Positions 17,479 through 26,951 are shown, counted from the first letter of the stretch. The stretch is 64,000 nt of DNA from Dyadobacter flavalbus (GCF_006149045.1 NZ_VBSN01000073.1:1-64000), one strand, 5' to 3'. Notes: generated by a model not told the origin, from the sequence alone. A program made the numbers and translations.

Positions 17479-18822
17479 CTACTTTCTTTTCTGAAACCGG
17501 AGGTTTCCCTTTTGCCAGGCTCTTTTGAAAAACAGGTTGTTGATCCAGATAAAAAGCGCCAGCCCGAGCAGGATAAAAATGGCGTTCAGCTTATACGAAA
17601 AGCCCGCGAACTTTTCCTTGCCATCGAGTGACAGTTCAAACCGCAGCCATGACCTTTCCACCGTTGTAGTGACCCGGTCAAACGGCAATGCTTCATCGTA
17701 AATTGCTTCGGTCACAAACCGGCCGGTTGTATCGATGTAGCCGTACTTGTCGTCGATGCGGACCATGGAAAGGCCGTTATTGTAATAGGAAGCAAAGTCG
17801 TATTTCAGAGGCGTGCGTATTTTGCCCGATTTGTCGATATGCCCGAATTTGCCGTTAATGGCCACGGCAGAACGGTTTTCAGAAGTAAAACCTGTTGCTT
17901 CATCGTATAAGAAGTTTATCCTGACCTTTCCCGTTTTGTCAATGGCGCCCCATTTATTGTTCTTTTTTGCCCAGAACAACCCCGCCGTCGGTTTGCGGGT
18001 TTCGGAGAACTGGAACGGAACGATGAGTTCGCCGGTATACGGACTGATATAGCCATATTTATCACCATACTGAACCCTTTCCATGCCCTGGCCGGAATAC
18101 TTGTAAGTAGGATCAATGTCGTCGAGCGCAACGGGTATGCGCAGGATCATGTTTTTATCAATGATGCCGTATTTGCCTTTGTAATTGAAATGATAAATCC
18201 CTTTTGAACCCGTGATTTCGCGTTCGATAAACGGACTGAAATTCCAGTTGAGGATAAAAAGCTCGCTATTTTTCCACCATAAAATATCTTCCCGGCAATC
18301 ATGGCTGCATACATGATCAACACTTGCTTTGGAAATCAGGAAGTCGTTTTTAAACTGTTCAATCGGAATCCTGTAAATCGTTTTCCCCGTTGTATCAATG
18401 TAGGAAAGGCCGTATTGCTTTCCGGCGGGGTAAATAACCCATGTTTTCCCTTTGTAAAATTTGTCCGTTGCGTGGTAAATGGCCGGAATCACGATTTTTC
18501 CCTGCCGGTTGATAAAGCCGTGAAGTGCGTGTTTCTGCGAATCCGAAGGTATAGGAACAAACTCGGCAAGATTGCCTGAGAAATCACCGATATCGCGAAA
18601 AGCCGGCGTAAGTTTTTTACCATTCGGATCGGTAAGGAAAGTCTCGTAATTACGGCACGGAATGTTTACCTTTTTCACCACATAAACGCCGCCGTATGCC
18701 TTGTATTCATTGTATTCTTTGAGCCACGGCTTGTTCTTACCCGTGTCGGATTGGCCATTTGCATTGAAAATCTGAAAAATAAAAAGGATCAATAGGAAAA
18801 AACGAAAATCCGACTGCTGCAT
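17479..18822 (-). CDS. WG-repeat (KWG) protein with C-terminal membrane anchor
   Basis: 447 residues. A signal peptide ends near FNANGQS. The body holds repeated WG/KWG-type modules of about 45-50 residues, recognised by GFINRQGKIVIPAIY, KYGIIDKNM, KYGYISPYTGELIVPFQF, KWGAIDKTGKVRINFLY, KFGHIDKSGKIRTPLKY and KYGYIDTTGRFVTEAIY. A hydrophobic segment near the C-terminus (LNAIFILLGLALFIWINNLFF) followed by basic residues should anchor the protein in the inner membrane with the repeats in the periplasm. WG-repeat proteins are frequent in Bacteroidota; their role is unknown, and ligand or protein binding is assumed. Single gene with its own terminator. Confidence 0.85.
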   Translation of the reverse strand: MQQSDFRFFLLILFIFQIFNANGQSDTGKNKPWLKEYNEYKAYGGVYVVKKVNIPCRNYETFLTDPNGKKLTPAFRDIGDFSGNLAEFVPIPSDSQKHALHGFINRQGKIVIPAIYHATDKFYKGKTWVIYPAGKQYGLSYIDTTGKTIYRIPIEQFKNDFLISKASVDHVCSHDCREDILWWKNSELFILNWNFSPFIEREITGSKGIYHFNYKGKYGIIDKNMILRIPVALDDIDPTYKYSGQGMERVQYGDKYGYISPYTGELIVPFQFSETRKPTAGLFWAKKNNKWGAIDKTGKVRINFLYDEATGFTSENRSAVAINGKFGHIDKSGKIRTPLKYDFASYYNNGLSMVRIDDKYGYIDTTGRFVTEAIYDEALPFDRVTTTVERSWLRFELSLDGKEKFAGFSYKLNAIFILLGLALFIWINNLFFKRAWQKGNLRFQKRK

Positions 18823-19077
18823 TCCGGCGTAAGTTTTATTCAGTAACTGTTCATTTCAAAGGTGACGAATATACCGAATATGCACCATGCAGCATAACGG
18901 TTGAGGAAATAACTTGTCAACTTTCGGGCACATGCTTTCATGATCAGGCAGCGGAAAGCGGATAAAATTTCTGCCTTTATCGTTTTGGTTTAAAATTATA
19001 TAACTTATTTTCAGGAAAGATGTTATAACCATGTTGTTCACAAACCGGCTTCACACTTCACCCAACAATATTTGCAA

Positions 19078-19959
19078 ATGACTGTTGTCAAATTCATATT
19101 TTTACTGATCCTGATTACGGTTATGGATCATCACGGCTTTCTTTACCGCACGGACACGGATGCCGGTGAGGACGAGATTGAAAGCGGAAGTGCGGAATAT
19201 TATGCGCTTGCGGGTAAAAATAACCTGAAAGGAACGTGGCGGCTTACCGGCGTAAGCGAGACGCCAAACGAACACGGCAATACTTTCACGCCGGAAAAAC
19301 AGAAAGAAGAATTTCTTTTGTCGTTTTTTCCGGACAGCACTTACACGCAGGTTACCAACGACGGCCGTTATGTTTCGGGAAAATGGGTGTTTGATGAAGA
19401 TTCGGAGTCTGTCTTTCTGACATCCAACCGGAAAACCGAAGAAGTAAAAGTCCTGTTTGATCTTGCATCGACGGGCAAAAGACTGGCTACATTGGTGTTC
19501 TCGCCTGAAAACAGCATGTCACTGGCTGAGTACGGAAGGAGCCTGGACAAATACAAGGAAGATCCCTATTATGCGGCAAACAATCAGTGGAGGATAAAGC
19601 CAACCGAATCGGAAAATGAAAAACAGATTCATGAAAGGCTTACCAATTACATTGCACACAATCTCTGCATCCTGAAATCGGCACAAATAAGAGAGCAGGA
19701 TTACATTTCCTGGGAATTTTCGGAAGGCATTATCAAACTTTACAATGTAGGCATCGGAATTGTTTCCATTGAAAAAATCCCGCAATCGTGGATCGACAAC
19801 TTCTATTCCCGTGAAGATGCACTGCGCGCACATGAGATTTTTGAAACTTATCTGCGCACAGGCACTCACAAGAAATTCGCAACCGGCAACTGGGTCAAAG
19901 ACGATTACAACATTCTGCTCGGCATCCAGAACGGATTAACCAAAATGAACAATCTGTAA
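19078..19959 (+). CDS. Secreted lipocalin-like protein of unknown function
   Basis: 293 residues from the ATG at 19078 (a TTG six bases upstream is also in frame). The N-terminal hydrophobic stretch FIFLLILITVMDHHGFLY could be a signal peptide or anchor. About residues 47-135 look like a small lipocalin-type barrel: LKGTWRLTGVSE, then YTQVTNDGRYVSGKWVFDEDSESVFLTS, the usual order in Bacteroidota lipocalin-like domains. The C-terminal 150 residues (from about ANNQWRIKPTESENEKQI) match no family I know and contain alternating helices. Function unknown. Confidence 0.72.
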   Translation: MTVVKFIFLLILITVMDHHGFLYRTDTDAGEDEIESGSAEYYALAGKNNLKGTWRLTGVSETPNEHGNTFTPEKQKEEFLLSFFPDSTYTQVTNDGRYVSGKWVFDEDSESVFLTSNRKTEEVKVLFDLASTGKRLATLVFSPENSMSLAEYGRSLDKYKEDPYYAANNQWRIKPTESENEKQIHERLTNYIAHNLCILKSAQIREQDYISWEFSEGIIKLYNVGIGIVSIEKIPQSWIDNFYSREDALRAHEIFETYLRTGTHKKFATGNWVKDDYNILLGIQNGLTKMNNL

Positions 19960-19987
19960 CAATCGTCCCGACACATTTGCCGGCGGT

Positions 19988-20896
19988 TTAAAGGATGAAA
20001 AAAGCATCCGGCTCGTAAGCTGACGGAACGTGCTTGTCTTTCATCATTTGTTTCAGGTCGCGTTCAATGTTTCTGGAAATGGTCAGCACCGGCGTATCCG
20101 TAGGCTTGTTTTCAAACGGATCCTGCAGATGAATCGCCATTTTTTCGATCAGGAAAAAACAGGCCGTAATCACGATCAGAACGGGAACCATCAGAAATCC
20201 GAAAAGCTGTACAAGTCCGAACGGCAGCAGCAGAATAAAGAAATGCAGCGCCATTTTGATGTAAAGTCCGTACGTGGACGGAAAAACCGTATTCTTGATT
20301 CTTTCGCATTTTCCCATGGCATCGCAAAGGCGCGTTATGGTGCGGTCGATCTCGATCTGCTGGTAAGGATTTATCCAGCCTTGTTTCAGCGCGTTGTTAA
20401 GGTCTCTTGCATGCAGTTGCTGCAATCCTACATGCTTGTTATCGTAGTCTTTCAGGTATTCGCATTCCTCTTCGGACACGAATTTACGGATGAGCGGCAT
20501 GGGATCGTCCTTGCGCAGGCCTTTTCCGAGCGCATAGCACCATGCAATCTGTCTTTTGATGATGCGTTGCTTGAAAGCTTCTATATTCTCGGGTTGAAAT
20601 GGATCTTCCATCAGGAAAATAATCTGGCGTGCAAAAGAACGCGAGTCGTTGACAATAGCGCCCCAGATGATACGTGCTTCCCACCAGCGGTCGTACGCCT
20701 GATTGGAGCGGAATGCGAGCAGGAGTGAAATAATGGTACCCAGCACCGTCGGTACCGTCATCGGAATCGAAATGTTGGTGATGTGGAAATTCTGGTAAAT
20801 AACCTCGATGGCAATACCGTAAATGGTTACAAACAGAATCTCGTATTTGATTTTTCCGAATATGTATCCGATCGGAATGTTGTTTTTTAACAGCAT
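19988..20896 (-). CDS. Bestrophin-like membrane channel protein (UPF0187)
   Basis: 302 residues. Hydrophobic segments lie near residues 20-40 and 45-65 and again at about 210-250 (FFILLLPFGLVQLFGFLMVPVLIVITACFF). The family signatures are FRSNQAYDRWWEARIIWGAIVNDSR, the CERIKNTVFPSTYGLYI stretch, and HLQDPFENKPTDTPV near the C-terminus. Bacterial bestrophin homologues form pentameric, cation- or anion-conducting channels in the inner membrane. The gene starts 28 bp after the stop of the stress-type protein gene on the same strand, so the two are likely cotranscribed. Confidence 0.9.
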   Translation of the reverse strand: MLLKNNIPIGYIFGKIKYEILFVTIYGIAIEVIYQNFHITNISIPMTVPTVLGTIISLLLAFRSNQAYDRWWEARIIWGAIVNDSRSFARQIIFLMEDPFQPENIEAFKQRIIKRQIAWCYALGKGLRKDDPMPLIRKFVSEEECEYLKDYDNKHVGLQQLHARDLNNALKQGWINPYQQIEIDRTITRLCDAMGKCERIKNTVFPSTYGLYIKMALHFFILLLPFGLVQLFGFLMVPVLIVITACFFLIEKMAIHLQDPFENKPTDTPVLTISRNIERDLKQMMKDKHVPSAYEPDAFFIL

Positions 20897-20924
20897 GATT
20901 TGAATGGCTTTGTAATGGATGATT

Positions 20925-21395
20925 TTACTTTGATCCGCTAATTTGACTGGCAGTAAAAAATGCAGAATCAGCGATCAGGTCCGTATTCAGCAGCGGAAGT
21001 CCGCACTTCTTCAGCACCGGCAGCGCTTCAATGCTGCTCTTCTTGAGTTTTGGGATGCCGTAGCTTTCCGAATATGCAATGCAGTCGGCCTGATGATAAT
21101 CAAGGAAATTCTTGAAGGAAGCCAGTTTGTTGCCGTAATAAAAGGCCACTTTTATGCTCAGCAGTTTCTTGGAATAAAGATCTTTGAGGATCCGGCATTC
21201 ATGATAAAATTCATCTGAAACCAGTTCATACTCTTTTTCGCGGTAGCTGGAAAAAAGCAAATCCTGGATATCGTCTACAACATGAAAAAGATGCGTAAAA
21301 ACCAGACGCAAATCTTCGTTACTTTCTCTCACTACGGTTTCAGCTACTTGAATGGATTCCATACTGAAATCACTTGGCAACAGGATCGTTTTCAT
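20925..21395 (-). CDS. Universal-stress-like protein
   Basis: 156 residues. The N-terminus MKTILLPSDFSMESIQVAETVV is typical of the UspA fold (first strand, then the S/T-rich loop and helix). A middle segment around VAFYYGNKLASFKNFLDYHQADCIAYSESYG matches the alternating strand/helix pattern, but the nucleotide-binding GxxGxxxxxxxxG(S/T) motif of ATP-binding members is not seen, so it is either a non-ATP type or a distant relative. Upstream of, and probably in one transcript with, the bestrophin-like gene. A link between the two is only positional. Confidence 0.62.
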   Translation of the reverse strand: MKTILLPSDFSMESIQVAETVVRESNEDLRLVFTHLFHVVDDIQDLLFSSYREKEYELVSDEFYHECRILKDLYSKKLLSIKVAFYYGNKLASFKNFLDYHQADCIAYSESYGIPKLKKSSIEALPVLKKCGLPLLNTDLIADSAFFTASQISGSK

Positions 21396-21541
21396 GACAT
21401 GATGGTTTGGTTAACAATGCATTTAATTATAATACAATGTTAAGCTCATGACATTAACCCTGGCTAAGAGCCGGATTATAATACGGTGAGAGACTTATTA
21501 AAATCAGCTAAGAAAATTAGAAACCGATTAGAAGAATAGGG

Positions 21542-22906
21542 TTACTTAAACGGCAGATAAGTAACAAAGCGCGTTCCTTCGTCTACACGGCTGTGTACAT
21601 CCACTTTTCCCTGATGCATCCGGATAATGTTGTGCGCCAGCGGAAGCCCGATGCCGTAACCTTTGTAGTTCTCGGTATTGGACGCACGGAAAAACAGCAC
21701 AAAAATCTGGTTGATCTCCCGGTCCGGAATACCGATGCCTTCATCAGTGATTTCCACGATCGCATACGTCTGATCGGCTCTTATAATCACGTTCACCGGT
21801 TTGTTGTCGGAGTATTTGCAGCTGTTCAGGACAATGTTGGAAAATGCCGCTTTCAGCAAGGTTTTGTTTCCGTTCAGAATCAGCTTCTGGTCGTCGTCCG
21901 GAAGGTGATCAAAGTTGATCGCCACGTTGTTGGAAGGAATAATTTTGTCAACAGCTTCTTTCACATCCAGAATGAGTTCGTCGATGCGGAGCTCTTCCCA
22001 TTGTTCCTTTTTGCCGTCAAAGCCTGTCTGAGCAAGGCTCAGCATGCTGTTCGTGAGATGTTCCAGCCTTTCCGATTCCCGGTAAATGGTGTTGAAGGAA
22101 TCGATTGCATTTTGCGGAAGACCGGGGATGGACAAACCGATCTGTGCCTCGCCGCTGATCACGGTAAGCGGCGTTTTCAGCTCGTGTGATGCATTGCTGA
22201 CAAAATTGTTCTGCACCTCGAAAGTAATTTCAAGCCGGTCCAGCATATCGTTGAATGTCTGGGAAAGGTCCGAAATGTCGTCGTTGCTGTCGTTCGGCAC
22301 GAGCCGCTGATGCAGATTATGCGCGTTAATGCCTTTTACATTCCTGATAATCAGTCGGATCGGCCTGAAAATCTGCGCGGAAAACAGTTTCCCGAACGTA
22401 AATACAAAGAACATCGAGATCAGAAAACCGGTGACAAGCAGGTTTTTAAGATTTTCCATTTCCGCCAGCCCGAACACATCCACAGCCGTAGAAAGAACCA
22501 GAACATTTTTATCGCCCTTGGCTATTTTCATTCCCACATAGGAAGTATCTCTTCTGAAAAACCGCGCAGGCGTATCGAAGCTGATCTGGCTGTAAAAAGA
22601 TTCCGGCAAATGCAGCCTGGCTTTTATGTTTCTGGCCCTTGCGCTGTTTACATTATGGATCACATGATGATTTTCGAACGGCAGATCGCCAAGGTGCTTT
22701 TCCTTGAAATCGTAATAAACGGAAGTTTTGGATTTGTTTTCTTCCAGCGCCGCATGGCCGACGATTCCCGCCCGAACTTCCAGCCTGTGATAAAAACTTC
22801 CGGAAATGCTTTCAGAAGCAAATATGTAGATATAAATGCTGAGCGCCAGAATGATCCCGGCCGAAAGAACCGTAAAAATCAGAGCAATTTTATTTTGTAT
22901 CGTCAT
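21542..22906 (-). CDS. Membrane sensor histidine kinase of an OmpR-type pair
   Basis: 454 residues with two transmembrane segments (about 8-30 and 155-178) enclosing a periplasmic sensor loop of roughly 120 residues. A HAMP linker follows at about 180-230 (IFRPIRLIIRNVKGINAHNL), then the HisKA box NASHELKTPL with His241, and an ATPase domain with VLNSCKYSD, TDEGIGIPD and GYGIGLPLAHNI. The layout is that of heavy-metal or envelope-stress sensors. The start overlaps the response regulator stop region by 17 bp (22890-22906), which shows translational coupling. The signal is unknown. Confidence 0.94.
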   Translation of the reverse strand: MTIQNKIALIFTVLSAGIILALSIYIYIFASESISGSFYHRLEVRAGIVGHAALEENKSKTSVYYDFKEKHLGDLPFENHHVIHNVNSARARNIKARLHLPESFYSQISFDTPARFFRRDTSYVGMKIAKGDKNVLVLSTAVDVFGLAEMENLKNLLVTGFLISMFFVFTFGKLFSAQIFRPIRLIIRNVKGINAHNLHQRLVPNDSNDDISDLSQTFNDMLDRLEITFEVQNNFVSNASHELKTPLTVISGEAQIGLSIPGLPQNAIDSFNTIYRESERLEHLTNSMLSLAQTGFDGKKEQWEELRIDELILDVKEAVDKIIPSNNVAINFDHLPDDDQKLILNGNKTLLKAAFSNIVLNSCKYSDNKPVNVIIRADQTYAIVEITDEGIGIPDREINQIFVLFFRASNTENYKGYGIGLPLAHNIIRMHQGKVDVHSRVDEGTRFVTYLPFK

Positions 22907-23588
22907 GGGCCTGCCGAATTACATATCCCATTCCGAATACGGTATGGATCAGTTTTACAGGATGGTTTTTGTCAATCTTTTTCCGGAGGTAATTGATGTA
23001 AACATCCACAACGTTGGTGCCGAGGTTGAAATTGATATCCCAGACATTTTCCAGGATTTCCATGCGGTTCAGAACCCGGTTCGTATTGGACAGAAGGTAT
23101 TCGAGCAGCCTGAATTCGGTTGCTGTCAGGTCAATCGCATGCTTCCCGCGCCGCACTGATTTGGTGATTTTATCCAACACCAGATCACCAAGGCTCAGTA
23201 TGCCTTCATTCTTCTCCTTTTCGGGTTCTTTTCCTCTTCTTGCGAGCGTCCGCAGCCGTGCTTCCAGTTCTGCCAGTTTAAACGGCTTCGTCATGTAATC
23301 ATCCGCCCCGGCATCCAGTCCGGATACAATATTTTCAGTAGTCCCAAGCGCTGTCAGCATCAGAATAGGAATAACGGACTGCGCACTTTTGAGTTTTCTG
23401 CATACCTCCATTCCGTTCATCACCGGGATCATCAGATCCAGAATGATGACGTCAAACGCATAATTAAGCGCCATCTGCAATCCGGACTGTCCATCCATCG
23501 CTACTGTAACTTCATGCCCCGAAGCAGAAAGGCTCCGCTGAATAAGCGATATCACACTGGGTTCATCTTCAATAAGCAAAAGCTTCAT
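22890..23588 (-). CDS. OmpR-family response regulator
   Basis: 232 residues. The receiver domain shows IEDEP, the phospho-acceptor Asp51 in VIILDLMIPVMNG, the switch Thr in LMLTALG and Lys in MTKPFKL. The C-terminal winged helix (about 125-226) has ATEFRLLEYLLSNTNRVLNR, EILENVWDINFNLGTNVVDVYINYLRKK and the final GMGYVI. It is a DNA-binding transcription regulator activated by the kinase whose gene overlaps it. Its targets are not visible here. Confidence 0.95.
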   Translation of the reverse strand: MKLLLIEDEPSVISLIQRSLSASGHEVTVAMDGQSGLQMALNYAFDVIILDLMIPVMNGMEVCRKLKSAQSVIPILMLTALGTTENIVSGLDAGADDYMTKPFKLAELEARLRTLARRGKEPEKEKNEGILSLGDLVLDKITKSVRRGKHAIDLTATEFRLLEYLLSNTNRVLNRMEILENVWDINFNLGTNVVDVYINYLRKKIDKNHPVKLIHTVFGMGYVIRQAHDDTK

Positions 23589-23834
23589 GCGTGTAACTGT
23601 ATTCGGTGAAAGATTTAATCCTGATGAACGTAAACAGGCTTAAATGTTTTGGCCAGAAGTTCTGAAAACCGGATTTCTCTATATAAGTACAACATTCGGC
23701 ACAAAATATCCAATTACCAAAGAATTAATAAGACAAACATTTTCCGCAGCAATTCATTCCATCAGCAGCATTTCACCAGCCCTGCAAACCGGCCGCTTTT
23801 ACCTTAATATGTATATTCCGGGAACGTAAAGGCA
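23589..23834. other. Intergenic gap between regulator and small secreted protein
   Basis: No supported gene. It holds the promoter region of the response regulator, reading left. A 61-codon plus-strand frame at 23644-23829 has no family resemblance and is treated as chance. Confidence 0.5.
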
Positions 23835-23860
23835 CAAAAAAAGGAGGATAAATCCTCCTT
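23835..23860 (-). terminator. Intrinsic terminator of the small secreted protein gene
   Basis: AAGGAGGA (23841-23848) pairs perfectly with TCCTCCTT (23853-23860) around TAAA. On the minus strand this is followed by a run of at least eight T (complement of the A run at 23835-23842). It lies 43 bp past the stop of the gene at 23904. Confidence 0.85.
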
Positions 23861-23903
23861 GCGACCGCTTATTTTGTCAAACCTGATAAAGGGGCTGTTA
23901 CAA

Positions 23904-24170
23904 TTACTTTGCAGAAATGCTTTTCAACTTAAGGCCAACGATAGTGGCTTTTTGTGCCGCACTCGGTTTGTTGTTATCTGCATTCACTTTTGCAGTCTGA
24001 GGTGCCGGGCTTTCCAGCGCAGGAATGCTGGCAGGAAGTGCTTTGTTTGCACCGTAAACGGTTGCCTTGTCTTCCACTGCTATGGTATTAACTGAATTGC
24101 TGGCGCTTGCGTAAGTTGCGATAGTCATTGCCATCATGGCAGCAGCTATCATCGATTTTGTATTTTTCAT
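23904..24170 (-). CDS. Small secreted protein of unknown function (88 residues)
   Basis: The first 24 residues (MKNTKSMIAAAMMAMTIATY, then ASAS) form a good Sec signal peptide. The mature part, about 64 residues, is rich in Ala, Lys, Pro and Ser, has no cysteine and no recognisable domain. It has its own promoter (TATATTTG on the minus strand, 24221-24228) and a strong terminator, so it is a dedicated transcript, likely well expressed. Similar tiny Ala/Lys-rich exported proteins are frequent in this phylum with no known role. I cannot name a family. Confidence 0.72.
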   Translation of the reverse strand: MKNTKSMIAAAMMAMTIATYASASNSVNTIAVEDKATVYGANKALPASIPALESPAPQTAKVNADNNKPSAAQKATIVGLKLKSISAK

Positions 24171-24220
24171 TGTTAATAGTGTTTTGCTTTTTCTTTTTGT
24201 TTCTATCTTGTTTTCGAGTA

Positions 24221-24249
24221 CAAATATACTACAATATTATTAATACAAA
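24221..24249 (-). promoter_or_regulatory. Bacteroidota-type promoter of the 88-residue protein
   Basis: On the minus strand, TTTG (complement of 24246-24249) is followed after 17 bases by TATATTTG (complement of 24221-24228), a perfect TAnnTTTG -7 element. The start of transcription would be near 24212, leaving a leader of about 40 bases. Confidence 0.65.
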
Positions 24250-24728
24250 CGTTCAGGGCACGTTTTACTAATTTCAGTTTAGCTTAAAAACAAGGGAAAA
24301 CCGATAAAAATCCAGCTCTTTTAAAGATACAATTCATGGTATTATTCCAAGATTACAAAATCAAAATCAACGTGTTTTTCCATTTTTTTGCTGAATAACA
24401 TTCTGCCTTGATTTGCCTGCAAGGATACCGTTATACGCTGAGGCAGAAACAGCAAAATTAAATTTGCCATATAAATACAATAACAATATATTATTCTTAA
24501 TGTACTTTAACAATACGCCGGAATTCAGAATTTTTAACCAGAATTTAACCTGAGTGCTGAAAAATATTTTTAAAATTTTTTAAAATATTTTTCCTAAATG
24601 ATCAAACGGTCGGCTCAAACCGGCAAACGGAGCCTTATTTTCCTGAACATCACCTGTTTTACAGCAGTCCGGAATGTCATATGCATAAAAAGTGACGCAT
24701 TATTTTACCGGATTCTGCCGGGTTGAAG

Positions 24729-24736
24729 TAGATTTG
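24729..24736 (+). promoter_or_regulatory. Candidate -7 element of topB
   Basis: TAGATTTG is a perfect TAnnTTTG; the expected -33 region holds only TTTA (24704-24707), spacing 21. Transcription would begin about 50 bases before the topB ATG. Confidence 0.5.
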
Positions 24737-24791
24737 CACGATCATACATAGAACCGGTGCATACTTGTAAACCGGTTTTGAAAAGCGTAAC

Positions 24792-26942
24792 ATGAAAGTT
24801 TGTATAGCTGAAAAGCCAAGTGTAGCCAAAGACATCGCGGGAGTAATCGGAGCAAGCCAGCGTAAGGACGGATATTTTGAAGGCAACGGGTATCAGGTAA
24901 CGTGGACTTTCGGCCACTTCTGTACATTAAAGGAACCGCACGACTATACCGACCGATGGAAATCGTGGCGGCTGGAAGACCTGCCGATGATCCCGCCGAG
25001 CTTCGGCATCAAGCTCATTGACAATGCCGGCGCACTGAAACAGTTTGGCGTGATTGAAAAACTGGTGCAGCAGTGCGAGGAAGTAATCAACTGCGGCGAT
25101 GCCGGGCAGGAAGGCGAACTGATCCAGCGCTGGGTACTGCTGAAAGCCAAATGCAGCGTTCCGGTAAAAAGGCTCTGGATTTCGTCCCTTACCGAACAGG
25201 CTATCCGAGAAGGATTTCAGAAACTGACCGACAGCGGCCAGTATGACAATCTATATGCAGCAGGAAGTGCAAGGGCAATCGGCGACTGGCTGCTCGGTAT
25301 GAACGCTACGCGCCTTTTTACCAAAAAATTCGGGCAGGGAAAAGTCGTGCTTTCCATCGGCCGCGTGCAGACGCCTACGCTGGCACTTATTGTGCAGCGG
25401 CAAAAGGAAATCAACGCCTTTGTTTCGGAAGATTACTGGGAACTGAAAACGATTTACCGGGAAACCGAATTTACCGCAACGATTGACCGTATCAAAAATG
25501 CCGAAAAAGCGAATAAAGGGCTTGCGTATCTTTTGCAATATGAATTTGAGGTGACTGCCTTTGAAAGAAAAGAAGGCAAAGAAGGCAACCCGAGGCTTTT
25601 TGACCTGACTTCATTACAGGTGGAAGCCAACAGAAAGTATGCCTATTCGGCGGAAGACACGCTCAAACACGTCCAAAACCTGTACGAAAAGAAATTTGTC
25701 ACGTATCCGCGGGTTGATACCACTTATCTGTCGGAAGACCTGCACCCGAAAGTGGAAGGCATTCTCAGAAACCTGACAGAGTACGCAAGTCTGACCGCAT
25801 CCATTCTGGAAAAACCGATATTGAAGTCAAAGGTTGTTTTTGACGATAAAAAAGTAACCGATCACCATGCCATTATTCCGACCGGGGTTACGCCAAATCA
25901 TCTGAGCCAGGAAGAAAGGCATATTTATGACCTGATTGCCAGACGTTTTATAGCAGCATTTTATCCTGAATGCAAGGTTTCCAACACGACCGTTCTGGGA
26001 AAAGTAGGCAAAGTGGAGTTCAAGGCTACGGGAAAGCAGATTCTGGAACCCGGCTGGCGCGCCGTGTATGCCAATGAAGCCCGGAGCAAAAAGGAAGCTG
26101 CGGAAGAAATCGTTCTGCCGGATTTTACCGTCGGCGAAACCGGGCCGCACGAGCCGAGGGTGCATCAGGGAAAAACCACGCCGCCCAAAGCTTACACTGA
26201 AGCATCGCTGCTGCGTGCGATGGAAACGGCCGGCAAACAGGTGGAAGATGAAGAAATGCGTGAATTGCTGAAAGATAACGGAATCGGAAGACCGTCGACA
26301 CGCGCCAACATCATAGAAACGCTGCTGAAACGCCGCTATATCGAGAAAAAGAAGAAGAATGTTTTTGCAACCCAGACGGGCATGGACCTCATTGATACCA
26401 TCCAGAATGAACTGCTTAAGAGTGCAGAACTGACCGGAAACTGGGAAAGAAAGCTGCGGCTGATCGAAAAAGGAGAATACGGCATGGAAACATTCAAACA
26501 GGAACTGATCCAGATGGTTATTGACCTTACCAATGAGGTTAAGAGCAATCAGTACCGCGTTATTTCCATTGAACAGGAAGCGCCGGCCCAGAATGAAGAA
26601 AAGCCCAGGAAAGAACCAAAAGCAAGAGAGCCGAAAGAACCCAGGTCAAGAGAACCAAAGGAACCTAAAGAAGAAGTTCCCATAGAATTGCTTACCTGTC
26701 CAAAATGCAAATCGCACTTGCTGAGGAAGGGCAAAACCGCTTACGGCTGCCCTGATTTTCAGAATTGCGGCTTTAAAATACCGTTTGAATTCCTGGGCAA
26801 AAGATTGTCCGATAAAAACGTATTTGACCTTCTGAGCAAAGGAAAAACCACCAAAATAAAAGGGCTTCAGATTCCCGGAAATCCGGAAACCATGGATGCC
26901 CGACTGGTTATGAACGGCGACTTCAATTTTGAAGTCGGCTGA
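24792..26942 (+). CDS. topB: DNA topoisomerase III (type IA)
   Basis: 716 residues. The Toprim domain starts with IAEKPSVA and has CGDAGQEGEL at 102-110, the DxxxEGE metal/acid motif with Gly-Gln in place of the usual Asp/Arg-x-Arg seen in E. coli. The catalytic tyrosine is Tyr305 in VTYPRVDTTYL. DNGIGRPSTRANIIETL (about 495-510) is the conserved C-terminal strand-passage motif. An acidic/basic linker of E-P-K/R repeats (about 596-629) leads to one four-cysteine zinc finger (Cys636, 639, 653, 659). It relaxes negatively supercoiled DNA and resolves recombination intermediates. It converges on a small gene 9 bp past its stop. Confidence 0.95.
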   Translation: MKVCIAEKPSVAKDIAGVIGASQRKDGYFEGNGYQVTWTFGHFCTLKEPHDYTDRWKSWRLEDLPMIPPSFGIKLIDNAGALKQFGVIEKLVQQCEEVINCGDAGQEGELIQRWVLLKAKCSVPVKRLWISSLTEQAIREGFQKLTDSGQYDNLYAAGSARAIGDWLLGMNATRLFTKKFGQGKVVLSIGRVQTPTLALIVQRQKEINAFVSEDYWELKTIYRETEFTATIDRIKNAEKANKGLAYLLQYEFEVTAFERKEGKEGNPRLFDLTSLQVEANRKYAYSAEDTLKHVQNLYEKKFVTYPRVDTTYLSEDLHPKVEGILRNLTEYASLTASILEKPILKSKVVFDDKKVTDHHAIIPTGVTPNHLSQEERHIYDLIARRFIAAFYPECKVSNTTVLGKVGKVEFKATGKQILEPGWRAVYANEARSKKEAAEEIVLPDFTVGETGPHEPRVHQGKTTPPKAYTEASLLRAMETAGKQVEDEEMRELLKDNGIGRPSTRANIIETLLKRRYIEKKKKNVFATQTGMDLIDTIQNELLKSAELTGNWERKLRLIEKGEYGMETFKQELIQMVIDLTNEVKSNQYRVISIEQEAPAQNEEKPRKEPKAREPKEPRSREPKEPKEEVPIELLTCPKCKSHLLRKGKTAYGCPDFQNCGFKIPFEFLGKRLSDKNVFDLLSKGKTTKIKGLQIPGNPETMDARLVMNGDFNFEVG

Positions 26943-26951
26943 AAACGGCAT

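Larger units (their letters stand above)
24171..24791. other. AT-rich intergenic gap with two divergent promoters
   Basis: No credible gene in 621 bases. The left part carries the promoter of the small secreted protein (minus), the right part that of topB (plus). The middle, for example around 24568-24594, is a run of A/T bases with no clear hairpin. Confidence 0.6.

Noticed and set aside
23644..23829. 61-codon plus-strand gene
   Set aside because: No resemblance to any family, no ribosome or promoter signal, and it overlaps a probable promoter region.
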